DNA from: Paenibacillus sp. FSL R7-0204
GTDB taxonomy: Bacteria > Bacillota > Bacilli > Paenibacillales > Paenibacillaceae
Length of the DNA: 64,000 nucleotides
Assembly (NCBI RefSeq): GCF_038002225.1
Contig: NZ_JBBOCA010000001.1
Location: 1,054,001 to 1,118,000, forward strand
Direction of reading: 5' to 3'
Below, in pieces: positions 11,823 to 20,197 of this stretch (position 1 is its first letter; the number at the start of each line of letters is the position of its first letter). A program made the translations under genes and the position numbers. The notes under the pieces are model-generated. The model was not told the DNA's origin. It searched no databases and saw only the letters and a list, made by a program, of their open reading frames with translations.

Positions 11823-12329
11823 ATGATGATGATTCTATCTTCGCTGCCTGAGCTTGACCGCCGCCGGACTCAGGTCACTATAGAGAATATGCTGGAGAAG
11901 TACCGGATTTTCAAATCTGTAACGTTCGAGGCTAGAGAGGCTGGGATTACTTATTCCTATACGGAACGGTTCCATGGCGCTACCCATACGGTTACCGATC
12001 AGACAGCAGCCATTGCCACGCATAATGTAGATGTGCCTGCTGCAAGACGCGCATACTGTGCTCTAATCGATTCAGTTGTAGAGCGGCTTACCCAGAGGGA
12101 ACAACAACTGGTGCGTGAGAGGTACATGCGCAGAGAGGAGAGCTATGACTACACTATCTATAATCATGTGTTCGATCCTCCGGTGAGCAAGGATACTTAT
12201 GTGAAAATAAGATCGAAGGCGTTCTATAAGATGGCGCTGGCGCTCGCCGATCTGCAGCTGTTGTCTCTGGCTACGCTCATGAAGACCCCGTCTGGAGGGA
12301 ATGGATCTAAGGCGCCGAAATCCTTTTGA
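11823..12329 (+). CDS. ArpU/Xpf-like late-gene activator
   Basis: A 168-residue protein whose C-terminal half (about residues 85-155, RLTQREQQLVRERYM through KIRSKAFYKMALALADL) resembles sigma-70 region 4, as in the ArpU family and in Xpf, the PBSX late-gene sigma-like factor. It is the first gene on the right of the divergent control region, with AAGGAG 9 bases before the ATG, and is followed by a terminator. Inferred role: it is made when the repressor is removed and switches on the tail operon from 12.7 kb. DNA targets are not identifiable here. Confidence 0.75.
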   Translation: MMMILSSLPELDRRRTQVTIENMLEKYRIFKSVTFEAREAGITYSYTERFHGATHTVTDQTAAIATHNVDVPAARRAYCALIDSVVERLTQREQQLVRERYMRREESYDYTIYNHVFDPPVSKDTYVKIRSKAFYKMALALADLQLLSLATLMKTPSGGNGSKAPKSF

Positions 12330-12360
12330 CAACTTGCAGCTACCATATGTAATTGAGATG

Positions 12361-12395
12361 GCCGTATTGCCCGCTGGGGTGATGCGGCTTTTTTG
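12361..12395 (+). terminator. Terminator after the ArpU-like gene
   Basis: GCCGTAT pairs with ATGCGGC (one wobble), followed by TTTTTT. The rest of 12396-12713 holds only poorly supported short ORFs and probably contains the late promoter. It has two closely spaced cttttacca elements at 12424 and 12437, and no convincing sigma-A promoter. Confidence 0.75.
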
Positions 12396-12713
12396 TTGAA
12401 CGGGGAAGAAGAGCGGGTCCGCCTTTTACCATCCCTTTTACCACCGGAAGTTATCGTTAACTCCTCTGTAATAGCGCCTGCGCAAGGTCTCAGGGGGGCT
12501 ATGATTATAACATGGCAAATGAAGCAGAAGGACACCGCAGGAGCATGAATGCTCCACATCATCGAAGCCTAAGCAGGCTGGCAGATAAGCGCGGTGAAAG
12601 CTCCTTCGGTCATTGCCGGGTACAAGACGGTCCTATTCTTCCAATCGAATCCGCGGGTGACTTCAAGAAAGGCAGGAGGGGTTACTACATCTAATCATGA
12701 GAGGAATGAAATC

Positions 12714-13136
12714 ATGACGGTACAACAGCTAAGGGGAAATATCACTGCTGCGCTGGTGCAGTTTTTCCCGGATATTCCTGTCTATGTGGAAGGGGATAAG
12801 CCGCAGTCAGCCTACTTCAGGCTGGAACTGCTCTCGGCAACCTACGATAGGCAGCGTGAAGGCAGATACATGGCGATCTACCGCTTCGGTATCCGCTATG
12901 AGCAAGGAAGTCTGCTGGACGCAGAGGCTATGGCTGACGGGCTCTGTGAGGCGCTGGACACAAGAGAAAGTGTTAATCCCGCTTATCGGGTGGTGCGCCA
13001 ATCCTGGGTGGCCGGAGCAGAGGGACGGGGGGCGCTGTTCACCGTGGACTATATGCTCTATCTCCAGAAGCAGAAGCAGCCGGAGGAAGAGGCAGAGCTG
13101 ATGGGACACTTCACAGAAGGGACGCGGCTGAAATGA
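12714..13136 (+). CDS. Tail terminator / tail completion protein
   Basis: A 140-residue protein, first of the structural operon. Its position directly before the sheath gene and its size match the tail terminator (tail completion) proteins of PBSX-like contractile tails, which cap the growing tube and sheath. The ATG at 12714 has GAGAGGA 9 bases upstream. The open frame extends back to 12594, but that part lacks a ribosome-binding site. The stop overlaps the next start (ATGA), indicating translational coupling. The family name is inferred mainly from gene order. Confidence 0.65.
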   Translation: MTVQQLRGNITAALVQFFPDIPVYVEGDKPQSAYFRLELLSATYDRQREGRYMAIYRFGIRYEQGSLLDAEAMADGLCEALDTRESVNPAYRVVRQSWVAGAEGRGALFTVDYMLYLQKQKQPEEEAELMGHFTEGTRLK

Positions 13137-13339
13137 GTTCTAAGGAAATGACGGCAATTGAGCGGGAACGAGCCAGCGGGGGGCCGGATGCTTTTGGAAA
13201 GAAGCAGATGATGAACTCCGCTCTGTTTGCGCCGCGGGAAAAGGATGTACTGGAGGTAGTTCTGCAAGAGGACGGGAGCTATACCTTGGAAGAGGCTAAG
13301 CATTTAATGGAGCTGTATCTAAATAAGGAGGTTATCTAA
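13133..13339 (+). CDS. Small protein before sheath gene
   Basis: A 68-residue charged protein with overlapping junctions on both sides: ATGA with the terminator gene and TAATG with the sheath gene. In PBSX a small ORF also lies just before xkdK. No domain recognised. Likely a structural or assembly accessory made in step with its neighbours. Confidence 0.65.
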   Translation: MSSKEMTAIERERASGGPDAFGKKQMMNSALFAPREKDVLEVVLQEDGSYTLEEAKHLMELYLNKEVI

Positions 13340-14661
13340 TGGCTGGAGGAACATGGACAACACAAAACAAGGTGCGTCCGGGGGTATACGTAAATGTGGC
13401 CTCGAACAGCATTGTGGCAGGTAAAATGGGGGAACGCGGTACGGCTGCTTTGGCGCTTGCACTGCCTTGGGGGCCTGCGGGCGTCATTCTGAAGCTTACG
13501 GCTCAGGATGATTTCCAGCACAAGCTGGGCTACGATCTGACGGCTGCAGAGCTGCTGCCGGTGAGAGAGGTACTGAAGCGGGCGGGCACTCTGCTGCTCT
13601 ACCGTCTGAATCAGGGCGTGAAGGCTGCTGTGACCAATAACGGAGTTCAGGCGACTGCGCTGTATGGCGGGGAACGCGGGAATGCGCTTAAGGTAGTGAT
13701 CGAGAAAAATATCGATGACGCTACTAAGTTCGATGTCCGGACGCTGCTTGATGGTAGTGAGGTGGACAAGCAGACGGTAAGTGCTGCTGCCGGTCTGGCT
13801 GCGAATGCTTATGTGGAATTTAAACCGAATGATTCTGGCGCGCTGACGGTGACCGCTGGACTGCCGCTGGCAGGCGGGGCGAATGGTACGGTCACGAATG
13901 CGGAGCATAGTGCGTTCTTGTCGGCGCTGGGGGTTCAGGATTTCCAGACGGTAGGTCTGGTATCGCAGGATAACACGCTGAAGTCACTGTATAGTGCCTA
14001 TGTGAAGCGTCTGCGTAATACGGAAGGCAAAAAGGTGCAGGCGGTCTTGTCCGATTACGCTACGGCTGATCATGAAGGCATTATCAGTGTGGCGAACGGC
14101 GTCATTTTGAGTGATGGAACGGTAGTGGATAAAGCGCATGCCGTGGCTTGGGTTGCAGGTGCTACTGCCGCTGCTGCGGTGAACGAATCCCTGACTTATC
14201 AGGCCTATGACGATGCTGTAGATGCGGATGTGCGTTTCAGCCATTCCGAGACCGTAGAAGCACTTACAGACGGAGAGCTGCTGTTCACCTATAGCGGAGG
14301 CCGTGCAGTAGTGGAGCAGGACATTAACACGTTCACTTCCTTCTCCACAGACAAAGGCAAGGCCTTCTCCAAGAACCGCGTGCTGCGCGTGCTGGATGGG
14401 ATCGCTGGTGATTTGAAGCGGATTTTCGAGAGCTACTTTATTGGCAAATTGCCTAATAATGAGGACGGGCGCGCGCTCTTCTGGTCGCAGTGCGTCACTT
14501 ATATGAATGATCTGCAGAACCTCGGGGCGATTGAGAACTTCAATGCGCAAAGCGACATTGTGGTGACTCCCGGAGCGGACAGTGACAGCGTGGTGCTGGA
14601 GGTAGCTGTGAAGCCGGTAGATTCCGTAGAAAAAGTATATATGAAAGTGAAGGTGGTCTGA
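13339..14661 (+). CDS. Contractile tail sheath protein (XkdK-like)
   Basis: A 440-residue tail sheath protein. The N-terminus (GGTWTTQNKVRPGVYVN) and C-terminal region (ALFWSQCVTYMNDLQNLGAIENF) are the typical sheath signature seen in XkdK and Myoviridae sheaths. AAGGAGG is 8 bases before the ATG. This gene identifies the locus as contractile, not flexible. Length is close to XkdK (about 466), with no internal break. Confidence 0.92.
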   Translation: MAGGTWTTQNKVRPGVYVNVASNSIVAGKMGERGTAALALALPWGPAGVILKLTAQDDFQHKLGYDLTAAELLPVREVLKRAGTLLLYRLNQGVKAAVTNNGVQATALYGGERGNALKVVIEKNIDDATKFDVRTLLDGSEVDKQTVSAAAGLAANAYVEFKPNDSGALTVTAGLPLAGGANGTVTNAEHSAFLSALGVQDFQTVGLVSQDNTLKSLYSAYVKRLRNTEGKKVQAVLSDYATADHEGIISVANGVILSDGTVVDKAHAVAWVAGATAAAAVNESLTYQAYDDAVDADVRFSHSETVEALTDGELLFTYSGGRAVVEQDINTFTSFSTDKGKAFSKNRVLRVLDGIAGDLKRIFESYFIGKLPNNEDGRALFWSQCVTYMNDLQNLGAIENFNAQSDIVVTPGADSDSVVLEVAVKPVDSVEKVYMKVKVV

Positions 14662-14662
14662 G

Positions 14663-15133
14663 ATGACATTCTTGAGAGCCAGTGATACGCTGTCCGGCCA
14701 GGAGGGCCGGGCGTATGCCATGATTAACGGACAGACGGAAGAGATGTTCTATGTCAAAACCCTGGAAGCCACTGTTGAGAAGCAGAAGGCGGAAGTGAAG
14801 ACGCTGGGACGCCGAGGGGTGCAGCATAAGGCGACCGGCTGGTCGGGCAGCGGTACGATGACAATTTTTTATATGACGAGCCGTTTCCGCCAGATGATGC
14901 TGGAGTACATGAAGACAGGGATTGACCAATACTTCAGCATTAACGTGACCAATGAAGATCCGTCCTCAACCGTGGGCGCCCAGCGCATCATGCTGAAGGA
15001 TGTCAACCTGGACAGTGTCATTATGGCTTCGCTGGATACGGAGTCGGATGCGCTGGAGGAAGAGGTTGCTTTTACCTTCGAGGATGTGGAATTGGTGCAG
15101 CCTTTCGCGGCTCCGGCGAATTCCGGCCAATAA
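14663..15133 (+). CDS. Tail tube protein (XkdM-like)
   Basis: A 156-residue inner tube protein following the sheath gene after one base, as in all PBSX-type tails. The sequence shows the XkdM pattern (GQEGRAYAMINGQTEEMFY, then GWSGSGTMTIFYMTS, and a late DVNLDSVIMASLDTESDALEEEVAFTFED). It forms the rigid tube that is driven through the target envelope on contraction. Confidence 0.9.
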   Translation: MTFLRASDTLSGQEGRAYAMINGQTEEMFYVKTLEATVEKQKAEVKTLGRRGVQHKATGWSGSGTMTIFYMTSRFRQMMLEYMKTGIDQYFSINVTNEDPSSTVGAQRIMLKDVNLDSVIMASLDTESDALEEEVAFTFEDVELVQPFAAPANSGQ

Positions 15134-15302
15134 AGCATAAGCGGGCTATCCGCAGGTTGTATAAAGAGTATATGACTGAATAGGTTCGGGGGCTCCCGCA
15201 AAGTATCTGGAGGATCATTGAAACCATTGCTGCGCTGTGCGGCGGTATTCTGCGGCGGGCCTCTTCGCTGCCCTAACACAATAAGAATCCGGGAGGAACA
15301 AC
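15134..15302 (+). other. Intergenic gap in the tail operon
   Basis: The longest gap inside the structural operon (169 bp). It contains a small hairpin around 15186-15200 and a possible 30-codon TTG ORF at 15217 with GGAGG upstream, whose stop overlaps the chaperone start. Its function is unknown and it is not called as a gene. Confidence 0.4.
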
Positions 15303-15725
15303 ATGAGTGAATTAAGTTTGTTTTTTGCGCAAAATGCGGCTTGTGATACCACAGAGGAATTCGCGGTCTCGCTGCGGTTCAAGGACAAGGAAGGTAACCC
15401 TGCCGTCTGGAAGCTGCGCAGTATGAATGAGGAAGAGAACCAGGAATGCCGCAAGGCGGCTACCCGTAAGGTCAAAGGAAAGAACGGCACCTACACTACG
15501 GACATTGATCCCAATGAATATATGGCGAAGCTGATGACAGCAAGCATTGTGCATCCGGATCTGAAGAATACAGAGCTTCAACGCTCCTACGGGGTGATGG
15601 GCGCCGAATCGCTGCTGCGCAAAATGCTGCTGCCCGGAGAATTCGCTGCGCTTGGAGAACGGGTACAGGCCCTGAATGGCTTCGCCACAGACATGAATGA
15701 GCTGGTAGATGACGTAAAAAACTAA
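15303..15725 (+). CDS. Tail assembly chaperone, short form (XkdN-like)
   Basis: A 140-residue product of the zero frame, the position and role of gpG (lambda) or XkdN. It coats the tape measure protein during tail assembly and is not part of the mature tail. GGGAGGAAC lies before the ATG. The last codons read GAC GTA AAA AAC TAA, so the heptamer A AAA AAC sits immediately before the stop. Confidence 0.82.
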   Translation: MSELSLFFAQNAACDTTEEFAVSLRFKDKEGNPAVWKLRSMNEEENQECRKAATRKVKGKNGTYTTDIDPNEYMAKLMTASIVHPDLKNTELQRSYGVMGAESLLRKMLLPGEFAALGERVQALNGFATDMNELVDDVKN

Positions 15726-15904
15726 TTAACGAGGGCGATGGTGAGGCTAATCTGGCCTACTACGCCCTCCATGAGCTGCATATTCTCCCGCATGAGCTGA
15801 TGAAGCTCTCCGTCCGCGAACGCGCGGCGATCTATGCCATGATCTCTGTACGCGTTGACAAGGAAAAGCGGGAGCGCGCGCGGAGCAAGGGGAAGAAGCG
15901 ATGA
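15303..15904 (+). CDS. Tail assembly chaperone, -1 frameshift form (G-T type)
   Basis: A transframe product predicted from a -1 slip at A AAA AAC (15716-15722). After Asn the ribosome would read CTA ATT AAC and continue 60 codons in the -1 frame to TGA at 15902-15904, giving about 200 residues. The -1 extension has no start of its own but sensible composition (ANLAYYALHELHILPHELMK, then a basic tail). This two-product strategy is established for tailed-phage chaperones (gpG and gpGT). The fusion would start at the same ATG and recruit the tape measure. Frameshift efficiency is unknown. Confidence 0.85.
15716..15769 (+). promoter_or_regulatory. Programmed -1 ribosomal frameshift signal
   Basis: The slippery heptamer AAAAAAC is at 15716-15722, in the correct X XXY YYZ register. 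After an 8-nt spacer a stem-loop starts: GAGGGCG (15731-15737) pairs with CGCCCTC (15763-15769), and an inner helix GT(g)AGGC/GCCTAC (15741-15747 with 15755-15760) extends it. Heptamer, spacer and stem match the canonical bacterial or phage layout. Confidence 0.88.
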
Positions 15905-15917
15905 AGGGGGTGAAAGA

Positions 15918-17750
15918 ATGGAAATTACAAGTACAGCGCTGGTTCCCGTAACTGCACTAACCGTCTGGCAAAATGTAAACTCACAGTGGGACAGGCTGAA
16001 CCAGAATTTTAATCGGGCCAGCCACTCGCTTAGTGGTCTGCAGCAGATCCTGGAGCGGGTGTATGAAGAGAAGAACAAGTCTTTCATGGAAGGGTTCATG
16101 CAGTCTCAGGATGCGGCCAGACGACTGTCGGAGGAAGGTGCTTCGTCACGATCCCGCCGCTCTGCTGGAGGGGCAGATGATAACGGTCCAGATGACGGCG
16201 AGGTCCGTGATGCCAAAAACGGGTTCATGGGTAAAGTCCAAAAAATAATGAAGGCGCTGGATGTCAGCGGGTTTGAGTTAATCACATACGTGGGTGAAAA
16301 AGCAGTAGGGTATATTTTGGACAAGAAGAAGGAAAAGGCGGAAGACAAGGAAAAAGAAAAGGCTGAGAAGGAGAAAAAGGCAGCGGAGCCCGGATTTCTC
16401 TCTAAAGCAAAGGATTCCTTAGGAGCACTGGACCTTGGGAGCGTATTTGATAAGGTCAAAGAACTGGGCACCAAGGCAGTAGTAGCCAATGCTTCTGACG
16501 AAGATAAGGCGAAATGGGGCAAGCTGCAGGGCAACATGGATAACGCAGTTGAATTGATGGGGCAAAAAGCGATCGTTGCGCTGCGTCCGATTCTGGATAC
16601 CTTGAACAATGCGTTTCAGTCTGAAGGAATGACTACGGCTCTAAATCTGATCGCGAATGGCTTCTTGGTCATTGCTACGGTGATTAGCGAAGTGGTGGAC
16701 GGCATCATGTATATGTTCACAGCATTTCAGGAGAACTGGGATGTTGTAGGTCCGATCCTTGCGGCCATTGCTATTGTCTTCATAGCGGCGATGATTGTGC
16801 AGTTGTATAGTCTTGCTGCCGCGTGGCTTGTAGGCATGTGGCCAATCCTTTTAATAGTTGCTGCTGTAGCATTGCTTATTTACATTTTGCAGCAAGCGGG
16901 AGTATCCGTAGACGCGGTAGTGGCTTTTATCGGGGGAGCATTTGGCTGGCTGAGGGCAACCATAGAGAATTTTGTAATCGGTCTGTACAATAACTTCGTC
17001 TCCTTTGCAGACTTCTTCCGTAACTTGTTTATTGATCCGACATATGCGGTGCAAAAGCTATTTTATGACCTGGCTACGAACTTCCTGGGCTTCATGTATC
17101 AAATGGCATTAGGTGTTGAAAGCTTTGCAGGCGGGTTCGTCAAAGCCATAGCTGAGGGTATAAACTTCGTGCTTAAAGGAGTTCAAACGCTGGCAGGGTG
17201 GTTAAGCAAAGTTCCAGGCTTTGAATTCTTGGCTGATTTCAAGCCTAACTTCCTGGAGACGGAGAACCCGCATGTCTTCAGTGATATGATCAAGAACGTT
17301 CAAGGGACACTGGTAGAACCTAAATCGACTAAGGATGTATACAATACTCCGAAGAAGGAATTCGTAGATGCCTCCAAGAGTGTGGAGGAATACACGACCA
17401 AAGCAAATAATCTCAAAAATAAATTAAATGAAAAGCTGGGTCCGACAAAGCAAAAGGAGGATACTTCTCCAAATACTGCCCAGACCGCTGCCACGAACAT
17501 GAATAATATCGGCAAGGTGGGCGAGGTAGGCAAAATCAGAGAAAAGGTCGATGTCTCCAGCGATGATCTGGATATGCTGCGGGAGCTGGCGGAGATTCAG
17601 GCGATTCAGAATTTTGTCGAGCTGACGCCAACAGTGCAGGTAACAACCGGAAATATTAATAATTCTGGGGATATTGACTCCATTATCACGAAGATTGGGC
17701 AAAAGCTGAAAGAGGAGTTCGTCTCTACGGCGCAGGGGGTGTACACGTAA
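15918..17750 (+). CDS. Tail tape measure protein (XkdO-like)
   Basis: A 610-residue tape measure protein. The N-terminus is helical, there is a strongly charged K/E coiled stretch near residues 135-165, then a block of hydrophobic helices (about 270-450, including VVGPILAAIAIVFIAAMIV), typical of proteins that fill the tube and set its length. The ATG at 15918 has GGGGGTGA upstream; the frame extends back to 15855 but overlaps the frameshift product. Tape measures scale at about 0.15 nm per residue, suggesting a tail near 90 nm (inference). It is much shorter than most prophage tape measures. Confidence 0.88.
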   Translation: MEITSTALVPVTALTVWQNVNSQWDRLNQNFNRASHSLSGLQQILERVYEEKNKSFMEGFMQSQDAARRLSEEGASSRSRRSAGGADDNGPDDGEVRDAKNGFMGKVQKIMKALDVSGFELITYVGEKAVGYILDKKKEKAEDKEKEKAEKEKKAAEPGFLSKAKDSLGALDLGSVFDKVKELGTKAVVANASDEDKAKWGKLQGNMDNAVELMGQKAIVALRPILDTLNNAFQSEGMTTALNLIANGFLVIATVISEVVDGIMYMFTAFQENWDVVGPILAAIAIVFIAAMIVQLYSLAAAWLVGMWPILLIVAAVALLIYILQQAGVSVDAVVAFIGGAFGWLRATIENFVIGLYNNFVSFADFFRNLFIDPTYAVQKLFYDLATNFLGFMYQMALGVESFAGGFVKAIAEGINFVLKGVQTLAGWLSKVPGFEFLADFKPNFLETENPHVFSDMIKNVQGTLVEPKSTKDVYNTPKKEFVDASKSVEEYTTKANNLKNKLNEKLGPTKQKEDTSPNTAQTAATNMNNIGKVGEVGKIREKVDVSSDDLDMLRELAEIQAIQNFVELTPTVQVTTGNINNSGDIDSIITKIGQKLKEEFVSTAQGVYT

Positions 17751-17751
17751 C

Positions 17752-18498
17752 ATGGAGGAGTATGGATTCTATCTTAGCTTCAATAATTATGAAGAGGTGA
17801 TCCGGCTTCCGGTGAACCCCGAGACGCTGGAGATCAAGGAGATTGGCGACAGCAAAAGCTATACGATTGTGGATTTTGGCGAAATCAATGCGATTGCTTA
17901 TCCGAAGCTGACGGAGATTACGATTGAGAGTATGTTCCCGGCACAGTATTATCCGTTCGTGGTGTATTCCGGTGAGAATGCCGGCAAGCTGCTGAAGCCC
18001 TATGAGTATGTAGAGCTGATCCGCAAATGGATGCTCAGCCGCAGGCCGGTCCGGTTTGTTTTCTCAGGGCTGAAATCGGCGAACGTGCAGAATACGCAGA
18101 CCCCAGACTGGCTGAAGCAGGCCAGGGCACAGGCGCAGCAGGCTTTTACCGGGGATATTGGCATTAATATGGCGGTCAGTATTGAGAACTTCTCCTGGAA
18201 GCTGAGTGCGGGGTCCTCGGGGGATATCGATTATACACTTGGACTCAAAAAGTATGTGTTCTATCAGGCTCTAGCTGTGAAGGTGGGCAGCACCGGTGAA
18301 GTGAAGAAGCAGCAGAAACGGGCAAGCGAGAAGGCAGCACCCGCTACCTATACGCTCAAAGCCGGGGATACGCTCTGGTCGGTGGCCCAAAAGCTGCTCG
18401 GTGACGGCAGTAAATCCAAAACGCTGCAAAAGCTTAACCATATCTCGGACAGCGAACTGAAGAAGCTCAAAATTGGCCGAGTGATCAAGCTGTCTTAG
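17752..18498 (+). CDS. LysM-containing baseplate protein (XkdP-like)
   Basis: A 248-residue protein: an N-terminal tail domain resembling XkdP (YGFYLSFNNYEEVIRLPVNPE) and a C-terminal LysM peptidoglycan-binding domain (about 200-247, YTLKAGDTLWSVAQKLLG). It follows the tape measure after one base. In contractile tails this gp53-like component links the tube to the baseplate and helps the particle engage the cell wall. Confidence 0.87.
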   Translation: MEEYGFYLSFNNYEEVIRLPVNPETLEIKEIGDSKSYTIVDFGEINAIAYPKLTEITIESMFPAQYYPFVVYSGENAGKLLKPYEYVELIRKWMLSRRPVRFVFSGLKSANVQNTQTPDWLKQARAQAQQAFTGDIGINMAVSIENFSWKLSAGSSGDIDYTLGLKKYVFYQALAVKVGSTGEVKKQQKRASEKAAPATYTLKAGDTLWSVAQKLLGDGSKSKTLQKLNHISDSELKKLKIGRVIKLS

Positions 18499-18510
18499 GA
18501 GGCCGTGGCG

Positions 18511-19473
18511 ATGGAATTAATCGTAATTAATAAGGAAGGCGCCATCTGGAATATTGCCGGAATCGTGACGGATATCACGTGGAAAACAACCCGGACCGGC
18601 AAGCCTGCGACGCTTGAGCTTACGCTGGTGGACAGCGGTATGTATCAGCATAAGAAGTTCGCGATCAGCAACGGGGATATTGTGCAGTTCCGCAGAGATG
18701 GGGTCGATGTATTCTACGGCTTCGTCTTCAGCATCGACACGGGTGCGAATCAGGAGATCAAGCTGACGGCCTACGATCAGATCCGCTATCTGCTGGGCAA
18801 TGGCAGTTATGTGCTTCAGGACGTTACTGCGGCTGAGGTCATCAGCACCATTGCCAAAGACCGCGGCTTGCGGCTTGGATTACTGGAACCGGCTGAGTAC
18901 AAGATCCCCTCGCTGATCGAAGACGGCAAGAAGCTGCTCGATATTATTATGGGGGCGGTCGGGAGTGAGCTGCAGTATAAGGGGAAGCTGATGGCCTTCT
19001 ATGATGATTTTGGCAAGCTGACGCTGCGCAGTCCGCAGTCCATGCTGCTGAAGGTGATTCTGGGGGCAGGTCATTACCTGTATGATTATTCGCTGAAAAG
19101 AAGCATCGACGATAATACGTACAATACGATTCTGCTCTACCAGGACAACGAAAAGACCGGCAAACGCGAGTTCTATCCGGTCACAGATAAAGAAAATGTA
19201 AAGCGCTGGGGTATCCTGCATCTCTACCAGAAGGCGGACGATAATGCCAATGCTGCGCAGATTCAGGAAAAGGCAGGCAATCTGCTCAAGCAGCATAACC
19301 GTGAGAAGGTCAGTCTCTCCGTGCAGGCTATTGGCGATATACGGGTGAGGGCGGGGAACTTCATCTATGTGCTGCTGGATGAATTCCAGACGCAGCTGTT
19401 CCTGGTGGATCAATGCAGCCATAAAATTTCCGGAGGGGAGCATACGATGTCCCTAGACATTAAGGTGGTGTAG
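18511..19473 (+). CDS. Baseplate hub protein (XkdQ/gpD-like)
   Basis: A 320-residue hub protein of the XkdQ or late-control gpD family, forming the central spike-holding hub of the baseplate. The pattern includes NIAGIVTDITWKTTRTGKPATLEL at the start and a late VSLSVQAIGDIRVRAGNFIYV segment. A GTG at 18505 would start only 2 bases after AGGAGG (18497-18502); the ATG at 18511 has proper 8-base spacing and is preferred. No peptidase motif seen. Confidence 0.85.
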   Translation: MELIVINKEGAIWNIAGIVTDITWKTTRTGKPATLELTLVDSGMYQHKKFAISNGDIVQFRRDGVDVFYGFVFSIDTGANQEIKLTAYDQIRYLLGNGSYVLQDVTAAEVISTIAKDRGLRLGLLEPAEYKIPSLIEDGKKLLDIIMGAVGSELQYKGKLMAFYDDFGKLTLRSPQSMLLKVILGAGHYLYDYSLKRSIDDNTYNTILLYQDNEKTGKREFYPVTDKENVKRWGILHLYQKADDNANAAQIQEKAGNLLKQHNREKVSLSVQAIGDIRVRAGNFIYVLLDEFQTQLFLVDQCSHKISGGEHTMSLDIKVV

Positions 19474-19478
19474 ACAAC

Positions 19479-19772
19479 ATGCTCGATATTATTAAACAGG
19501 CAAGCCTCGGGGCCGTATCGAATACGAATCCGGTGGCTTTTTCTTATGGGACGGTGGTTCTGGCACAACCGCTGCAGATTCAGGTGGAGCAGCGGCTGCT
19601 GCTGACGGGAGCCGCACTGGTTGTGGTGGAATCCGTGATGGAGAGCAAGGCTGTGATCGAAGGCCGGGAGATCCTGCTGCGGCGTGGACTTGAAGCAGGA
19701 GACCGCGTGCTGCTCGTGCGGATGCAAGGCGGACAGAGTTATATTGTCCTCGATCGGCTGGTGGACCTATGA
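19479..19772 (+). CDS. DUF2577 tail protein (XkdR-like)
   Basis: A 97-residue protein of the DUF2577/XkdR family (MLDIIKQASLGAV, then a compact beta-rich body ending QGGQSYIVLDRL). Always found between the hub and the gp25-like wedge in PBSX-type tails; probably a small baseplate or spike-associated part. Its stop overlaps the next start by four bases. Confidence 0.82.
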   Translation: MLDIIKQASLGAVSNTNPVAFSYGTVVLAQPLQIQVEQRLLLTGAALVVVESVMESKAVIEGREILLRRGLEAGDRVLLVRMQGGQSYIVLDRLVDL

Positions 19773-20197
19773 TTCCGGCAATAGGCAGATCCGGTCCGGT
19801 GACGGGAGCGCTGGAAGGGAATGTGACCGCTCCGGGGAATGCCCCGAGCCTGACCTACCGGATGGACTGGGAGCGCGGGCGGATCGGCGGGCGGGTAGAC
19901 GGGCTGGAAGCGGTGAAGCAGGCAGCAATCAAGGTGCTGCAGACCAGCCGTTATGAACACCTGATCTATAGCGCGGACTACGGAACGGAGTGGAAGCAGG
20001 TGCTGGGCCAGGACAGGCTGCTGGCCCGGCCGGAGCTGCGCCGCCTGATCAGCGATGCGCTGCTGCAGGATGAGCGGATTCAGGCGCTTGAGGATGTGGA
20101 GATTCTTTTTGAAGGAGATACGGTTAGCTTCAGCTGTACGGCTGTCACAGTATACGGTGATTTGGAGCTTAGAAAGGAGGGGATGGCCAGTGTATGA
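19769..20197 (+). CDS. DUF2634 baseplate wedge protein (XkdS, gp25-like)
   Basis: A 142-residue protein of the DUF2634/XkdS family. The core (LEAVKQAAIKVLQTSRYEH, YSADYGTEWKQVLGQ) is the gp25-like wedge fold that starts sheath polymerisation at the baseplate. It overlaps the genes on both sides (4 bp upstream, 8 bp downstream), consistent with stoichiometric translation. Confidence 0.87.
   Translation: MIPAIGRSGPVTGALEGNVTAPGNAPSLTYRMDWERGRIGGRVDGLEAVKQAAIKVLQTSRYEHLIYSADYGTEWKQVLGQDRLLARPELRRLISDALLQDERIQALEDVEILFEGDTVSFSCTAVTVYGDLELRKEGMASV

Noticed and set aside
12512..12694. 60-codon ORF before the tail operon
   Set aside because: Weak ribosome-binding site, biased composition, and overlap with the extended frame of the next gene; more likely promoter DNA.
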